From NCBI GenBank assembly GCA_013002925.1, contig JABDLQ010000380.1:1-9611 (forward strand): a DNA stretch of 9,611 nucleotides. Direction: 5' to 3'. Position 1 is the stretch's first letter; every line of letters begins with the position of its first letter. The notes beneath the pieces were generated by a model. That model was given only the letters and a program-made list of their open reading frames with translations, ran no database searches and was not told the origin of the DNA. The position numbers and the translations under genes are program-made. The stretch is from Gammaproteobacteria bacterium. GTDB taxonomy: Bacteria > Pseudomonadota > Gammaproteobacteria > Steroidobacterales > SZUA-146. This document shows, piece after piece, positions 6,647 to 9,611 of the stretch.

Positions 6647-7924
6647 CTAGGTAAATTTGGCAAACACTTTTTGAGCGGCGTCGATAGTACTGTCAATGTC
6701 ACCCTCTGTGTGCGCCGCCGAAACAAACCCTGCTTCGTAAGATGATGGTGCAAAATACTGGCCGTGCGCCAGCATGGCAGCAAAAAACGCTTTAAAATGA
6801 TCGGCGTTACATGCAGCGACGTCGTCGTAACAACTGATGTCGTCCAGATCAGAAAAGAACACGCCGAACATGCCGCCCAGTTGATTGGTGCTTAGCGGGA
6901 CGCCGTACTTCGCAGCCGATCGCTCGAGTCCTTCGGTGAGTCTCAAGGTGGTCCGTGACAGAGCGTCGTAGAAACCCGGGACCTGAATGAGCCGCAGCGT
7001 TTCAATGCCGGCGGCCATCCCGACAGGATTTCCCGACAGAGTGCCTGCCTGGTACACCGGACCCTGTGGTGCAATGGTTGCCATGATGTCACGCCGCCCG
7101 CCAAAAGCCCCAACCGGCATGCCGCCGCCCACAATTTTGCCCAGAGTTGTGAGGTCCGGTTTCACCTGGTAGACCGCCTGGGCGCCGCCAAGCGCCACCC
7201 GAAACCCGGTCATGACTTCATCAAAAATCAGCACGGCACCATGCTGGTCGCAGACATCACGCAGAGTTTCCAGAAAGCCTCTCTGAGGCAGTATCATATT
7301 CATGTTGCCGGTTATCGGTTCCACGATAACGGCCGCAATACGCTCACCATACGTTGCAAAAATCGCTGCGAGTTCCTCAGCGTCATTGTATGTCGCAGTC
7401 AGGGTGTCGCCTGCCGCACCGGGGGGTACGCCAGCGGAACCTGGAATGCCCAGTGTCAACGCTCCGGACCCTGCTTTCACCAGCAATGCATCGGAATGAC
7501 CGTGATAGCAACCAGCAAACTTAACGATCAATGGCCTCTGTGTATACCCGCGGGCCAGGCGAATTGCGCTCATGGTAGCCTCGGTGCCCGAGTTCACCAT
7601 GCGTACCTGTTCTATCGATGGTACGAGCTTGCAAATCTCTTCGGCCAACACGGTTTCGAGCACTGTGGGAGCTCCGAAACTCAGGCCGCGCCGGGCTACT
7701 TCTACAACTTTTTCTATCACCTGGGGGTGGGCATGGCCGAGAATCATCGGGCCCCATGAACCAACGTAGTCAGTAAACACCCGACCGTCTTCGGAGGTTA
7801 CTTTTGCCCCTTGTGCCGAAGCAAAAAAAACGGGATCACCACCGACACTGCCAAATGCCCGGACCGGCGAATTGACACCACCCGGGATTACCGCCCGTGC
7901 GCGTTGGAAATATTCAGAAGTCAT
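6647..7924 (-). CDS. hemL: Glutamate-1-semialdehyde 2,1-aminomutase HemL
   Basis: HemL converts glutamate-1-semialdehyde to 5-aminolevulinate, the last C5-pathway step before heme and siroheme intermediates. It is a PLP-dependent class III aminotransferase-fold enzyme. The 425-residue length matches E. coli (426). Visible marks are IPGGVNSPVRAFGSVGG at the N-terminus, VNSGTEATMSAIRLAR, FAGCYHGHSD, DEVMTGFR, the PLP lysine Lys263 in TTLGKIVGGGMPVGAFGG, and FAPSSYEAGFVSAAHTEGDID near the end. The start is supported by AAAGGT about 8 nt upstream. It is convergent with the hypothetical gene at 6164-6601 (45-bp gap). In many gammaproteobacteria hemL follows thiD and thiE; here those genes appear reduced to fragments directly upstream. 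Its product pool also feeds CysG. Confidence 0.96.
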   Translation of the reverse strand: MTSEYFQRARAVIPGGVNSPVRAFGSVGGDPVFFASAQGAKVTSEDGRVFTDYVGSWGPMILGHAHPQVIEKVVEVARRGLSFGAPTVLETVLAEEICKLVPSIEQVRMVNSGTEATMSAIRLARGYTQRPLIVKFAGCYHGHSDALLVKAGSGALTLGIPGSAGVPPGAAGDTLTATYNDAEELAAIFATYGERIAAVIVEPITGNMNMILPQRGFLETLRDVCDQHGAVLIFDEVMTGFRVALGGAQAVYQVKPDLTTLGKIVGGGMPVGAFGGRRDIMATIAPQGPVYQAGTLSGNPVGMAAGIETLRLIQVPGFYDALSRTTLRLTEGLERSAAKYGVPLSTNQLGGMFGVFFSDLDDISCYDDVAACNADHFKAFFAAMLAHGQYFAPSSYEAGFVSAAHTEGDIDSTIDAAQKVFAKFT

Positions 7925-7936
7925 GCATCAGTACCT

Positions 7937-8162
7937 TTAAAAATAGCTGTGTGAGTTGCAGATCGCTGCAAGACGCAGTGCAGTATCGTATGGATTCGAG
8001 CAATCATACAAACAGGATACGACGGCAATACTATCGACCCCGCTGCGCACGACTGCTGCTGCATTGTCAGCATTTATGACGCCGATCGCAACCACCGGGG
8101 GCACCCGATTCAATTTCCGCTGCGGCCAGTGTTTCTGATGACGCCCGGGGGGGTGTCGGGTA
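7937..8162 (-). pseudogene. thiE: Relic of thiE (thiamine-phosphate synthase), C-terminal part only, frameshifted
   Basis: On the minus strand the frame ending at the TAA at 7937-7939 reads PPVVAIGVINADNAAAVV, then SGVDSIAVVSCLYD, then ALRLAAICN. This is the C-terminal pattern of ThiE (PVVAIGGI, then AGADGIAVVSALF), whose loops bind the phosphate of the product. Upstream, the match moves to another frame (YPTPPRASSETLAAAEIESG, 8103-8162), resembling the FPTxTK loop region. Removing one base from the C run at 8097-8101 joins the two. An in-frame TAA at 8184-8186 blocks further extension, and nothing resembling the first two thirds of ThiE is present. AIGGI has become AIGVI. The stop is 12 nt before the hemL start. 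A sequencing error could explain the frameshift but not the missing N-terminal part. Confidence 0.65.
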
Positions 8163-8163
8163 A

Positions 8164-8280
8164 CTATGAGCGGGCGATATTGTTTAAATTCAGCGGAATA
8201 TAGGTTGCCCGACCGGCGCCACGTCCCGGTTCCGGGGCCGCCAAATCAAGAACGATAAAGGCTTTGGTCACGATTTGCAT
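8164..8280 (-). pseudogene. Possible relic of the thiD 5' end (HMP/HMP-P kinase)
   Basis: The 38-codon minus-strand frame from the ATG at 8278-8280 to the TAG at 8164-8166 reads MQIVTKAFIVLDLAAPEPGR, then GAGRATYIPL. The spacing VL-x-L-x-x-x-E-P-x-x-GAG parallels the ThiD N-terminus, typically VLxLxGxDPSGGAG, at the expected distance from the start. The GxDPSGG substrate loop is not preserved, so it could not be active. Position supports the reading: it is divergent from rubredoxin and upstream of the thiE relic, in the place thiD holds in thiD-thiE-hemL clusters. The similarity is short and may be chance. A real short peptide is possible but unsupported. Confidence 0.35.
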
Positions 8281-8302
8281 TCGCCCCACGCGGCGTACTG
8301 CA

Positions 8303-8321
8303 ATGCGGGCCAAAACCGCAT
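8303..8321. repeat. Small inverted repeat upstream of rubredoxin
   Basis: ATGCGG (8303-8308) and CCGCAT (8316-8321) are exact reverse complements around a 7-nt centre, 37 bp before the rubredoxin start. It could be an operator or a leader hairpin. The arms are short enough to arise by chance, so confidence is low. Confidence 0.25.
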
Positions 8322-8357
8322 GATATGCTTGACACACAGTATCAGCAGGATGGTGGC

Positions 8358-8525
8358 ATGAAAAAGTGGATGTGTATTGTCTGCGGCTATATTTACGATG
8401 AAGAAAAAGGCGACCCCGATGCTGGCCTGGCGCCCGGTACACGCTGGAAAGACGTCCCCATTTCATGGCGTTGCCCCGATTGTGGCTCGGGTAAAGAAGA
8501 CTTTGAAATGGAAGAAACCACATAA
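8358..8525 (+). CDS. Rubredoxin
   Basis: This 55-residue cytoplasmic electron carrier holds one iron in four cysteines: Cys6 and Cys9 (CIVCGYIYD) and Cys39 and Cys42 (CPDCG), the standard CxxC-n29-CxxC arrangement. DPDAGLAPGTRWKDVP and KEDFEM also match the family, and the length is typical. I chose the ATG at 8358 because AGGATGG begins at 8347, giving good spacing, and the product then starts MKKW like other rubredoxins; an in-frame ATG at 8325 would add eleven unlike residues. Its partner (for example a rubredoxin reductase or an oxidase) is not in the window. It is divergent from the thiD/thiE relics and hemL, and converges with the TraB/GumN gene 15 bp away. Confidence 0.95.
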   Translation: MKKWMCIVCGYIYDEEKGDPDAGLAPGTRWKDVPISWRCPDCGSGKEDFEMEETT

Positions 8526-8540
8526 CGCGTTGCCTGCACT

Positions 8541-9488
8541 CTACAACTGACGCACCACCAGGCCACGCTCGCGCAGCATATGGATTATGCCGTCTTTGCC
8601 AACCAGGTGCAGCGCTCCGACGATCACCAGGTAGTCGTCCTTTTGCCCGGTCAGTGCAATAATTTTCGGCAACCATTTCATATTGCGTTCGAGCAGCAAG
8701 GTCCGACGCAAATGCGGATTGTTGTTCAGATCATCGGAAAATAATGCTTCCAGTTGTTCTGCATCGCCGGTCTTCCAGGCGGTGAGCATTTTTTCCCCTT
8801 CGTCCAGCAACTTCTCCCTGTCATTAAGCGATTCGAGGAAAAAACCGATTTGCGATTCCCGGGGTAATTGATCGAGTATTTGGAACTGATTGGCAATAGT
8901 CTCAAGGCCACTGGTCGGCTTGTTGTCCTGTCTCGCACGGGTCATGAAATGGAATTCAATGCCCTTGTCGACTTTGAAGCCAAGACGCTGCAGCTGGATT
9001 TGCGAAATTGTCATGGCTGCGTACCAGGGTTCTACATATTTATACAAGTCGAGATTGATGTTGTTTTTTGCGGCCAGTTCGCTGGCACGATCAAATGCCT
9101 CTTTGCCAATCACCGAAGCCAATGTTGCACCCTCTGCGAGCATGGCAATCTCGCGCGACATCGCCAACGTCGCAATGGGATCGATGGTCGTGAGGTCCAC
9201 TTCCATGACAAGCTCTTCAGCGTCGTCATAAGCCGAATAAAACACTTCCGGCAATGGGTAATCACGCTCGCGTAATACGTGCACCGAACCCATAAGATAA
9301 GTTCGGTTGGTTGCAGATTCCACTACCCAAAGTGAATGCCGGGATTGTGAGCTGTCGCCGCTGTCAGCGATGCACACACCAGGCAACCAACATAGGATGC
9401 CAAGCAACATCAGCAAGGCGACACTCAATCTGGCCCGTCGCAATGGTTTGCCAGGTCCACATGATGGATTGTCCGTAGCTTTATTCAT
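8541..9488 (-). CDS. TraB/GumN-family protein with signal peptide
   Basis: The 315-residue protein starts with a Sec-type signal: RRAR at 17-20, a hydrophobic stretch at about 21-37, and a likely cleavage after Ala41 (CIA/DS). The mature part shows the TraB/GumN pattern: LWVVES, then YLMGSVHVL with GSVH at 67-70, GLETIANQ in the middle, ERNMKWLPKI, and VGALHLVGKDGI near the end (His294). The conserved His and Glu have led this family to be compared with Tiki-like metalloproteases; the function here is unproven, probably periplasmic. I chose the ATG at 9486-9488. The frame stays open to 9563, but the extra residues would overlie the cpdA 3' end and would place 25 non-signal residues first. The start overlaps the cpdA stop by 8 nt, suggesting coupling. 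Confidence 0.87.
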   Translation of the reverse strand: MNKATDNPSCGPGKPLRRARLSVALLMLLGILCWLPGVCIADSGDSSQSRHSLWVVESATNRTYLMGSVHVLRERDYPLPEVFYSAYDDAEELVMEVDLTTIDPIATLAMSREIAMLAEGATLASVIGKEAFDRASELAAKNNINLDLYKYVEPWYAAMTISQIQLQRLGFKVDKGIEFHFMTRARQDNKPTSGLETIANQFQILDQLPRESQIGFFLESLNDREKLLDEGEKMLTAWKTGDAEQLEALFSDDLNNNPHLRRTLLLERNMKWLPKIIALTGQKDDYLVIVGALHLVGKDGIIHMLRERGLVVRQL

Positions 9489-9611
9489 TAAGCCACACGA
9501 CATCGCTGCGTAGCGTGCCGTCCTGATACAGCTCCAGCCAGCGAAAGCCTGGCGGTTTGTCATCTATCGCAAATCCGGAGCTTTCCGGTGTAAATTGTGC
9601 GCAGGTCGATG
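9481..9611 (-). CDS. cpdA: 3',5'-cyclic AMP phosphodiesterase CpdA, C-terminal end (cut by window edge)
   Basis: The minus-strand frame ending at the TAA at 9481-9483 gives 42 residues: STCAQFTPESSGFAIDD, then KPPGFRWLELYQDGTL, then RSDVVWLNE. This lines up closely with the end of E. coli CpdA (STCVQFKPHCSNFTLD, then APGWRTLELHADGTL), a calcineurin-like metallophosphoesterase that hydrolyses cAMP. The metal-binding motifs lie outside the window. Its last codons overlap the start of the TraB/GumN gene in another frame, so the two are probably cotranscribed. Confidence 0.85.
   Translation of the reverse strand, partial: STCAQFTPESSGFAIDDKPPGFRWLELYQDGTLRSDVVWLNE

Noticed and set aside
7241..7759. 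A 172-codon plus-strand frame inside hemL
   Set aside because: It is antisense to a highly conserved enzyme and has no motif; it is a by-product of hemL codon usage.
8329..8334. TTGACA consensus -35 upstream of rubredoxin
   Set aside because: A -10 at correct spacing would fall on the ribosome-binding site and start codon (8352-8357), where the bases do not fit, so it cannot drive this gene as placed.
8164..8676. A 170-codon minus-strand open frame running across the rubredoxin gene
   Set aside because: Most of it is the antisense of rubredoxin and of the TraB/GumN 3' end and has no family pattern. Only its last 38 codons are discussed, as a possible thiD relic.
9489..9563. An upstream start for the TraB/GumN gene
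   Set aside because: The extra 25 codons overlie the recognisable cpdA 3' end in another frame and would push the signal peptide inward.
1..9611. tRNA or rRNA genes, CRISPR arrays, insertion sequences, phage genes or a defence system
   Set aside because: No repeat-spacer pattern, transposase motif, terminal repeats or tRNA-like cloverleaf was seen by eye; all intact genes but one fall into housekeeping or known families.

Overview
The window is a compact stretch of bacterial chromosome from a gammaproteobacterium that I cannot place more precisely. The evidence is the gene families: a fused CysG of the E. coli type, a CysB-type LysR regulator, the murein-recycling ligase Mpl, RNase D with a C-terminal HRDC region, and CpdA. 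GC content is moderate, intergenic gaps are short, and nothing looks like a phage, insertion sequence, CRISPR array, tRNA or rRNA. Eight genes are complete. Partial genes run off both ends, and one gap of about 430 bp holds decayed genes.

Layout. Positions 1-164 (minus) hold the start of cysB, with an apparent one-base frameshift near 32. A divergent region (165-386) carries a long inverted repeat centred on an extended -10 promoter. It is followed by cysG (387-1832) and a cysteine synthase of the CysK type (1878-2831), which probably form an operon. rnd (RNase D) faces them on the minus strand (2861-3943). From a shared divergent region with another inverted repeat, mpl runs on the plus strand (4079-5416, TTG start). 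A pair of overlapping genes follows: a LON-substrate-binding-domain protein (5580-6167) and an unrecognised 145-residue protein (6164-6601). hemL (6647-7924) lies on the minus strand. Upstream of it is a gap with no intact gene, in which I read the 3' end of a broken thiE (7937-8162) and, less surely, the 5' end of a broken thiD (8164-8280). Rubredoxin (8358-8525, plus), a secreted TraB/GumN-family protein (8541-9488, minus) and the 3' end of cpdA (9481-9611, minus) complete the window.

How the genes work together. cysB, cysG and cysK form a sulfate-assimilation group: CysB is the cysteine regulon activator, CysG makes siroheme for sulfite and nitrite reductases, and CysK fixes sulfide into cysteine. 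CysG and HemL both belong to tetrapyrrole synthesis. The other genes are housekeeping: RNA trimming, peptidoglycan recycling, electron transfer and cAMP hydrolysis.

The main observation is that the usual thiD-thiE-hemL order appears to have collapsed, leaving thiamine-gene relics between rubredoxin and hemL. This suggests local loss of thiamine-phosphate synthesis. I see no new multi-gene system. The least explained intact gene is the small protein translationally coupled to the LON-domain gene.
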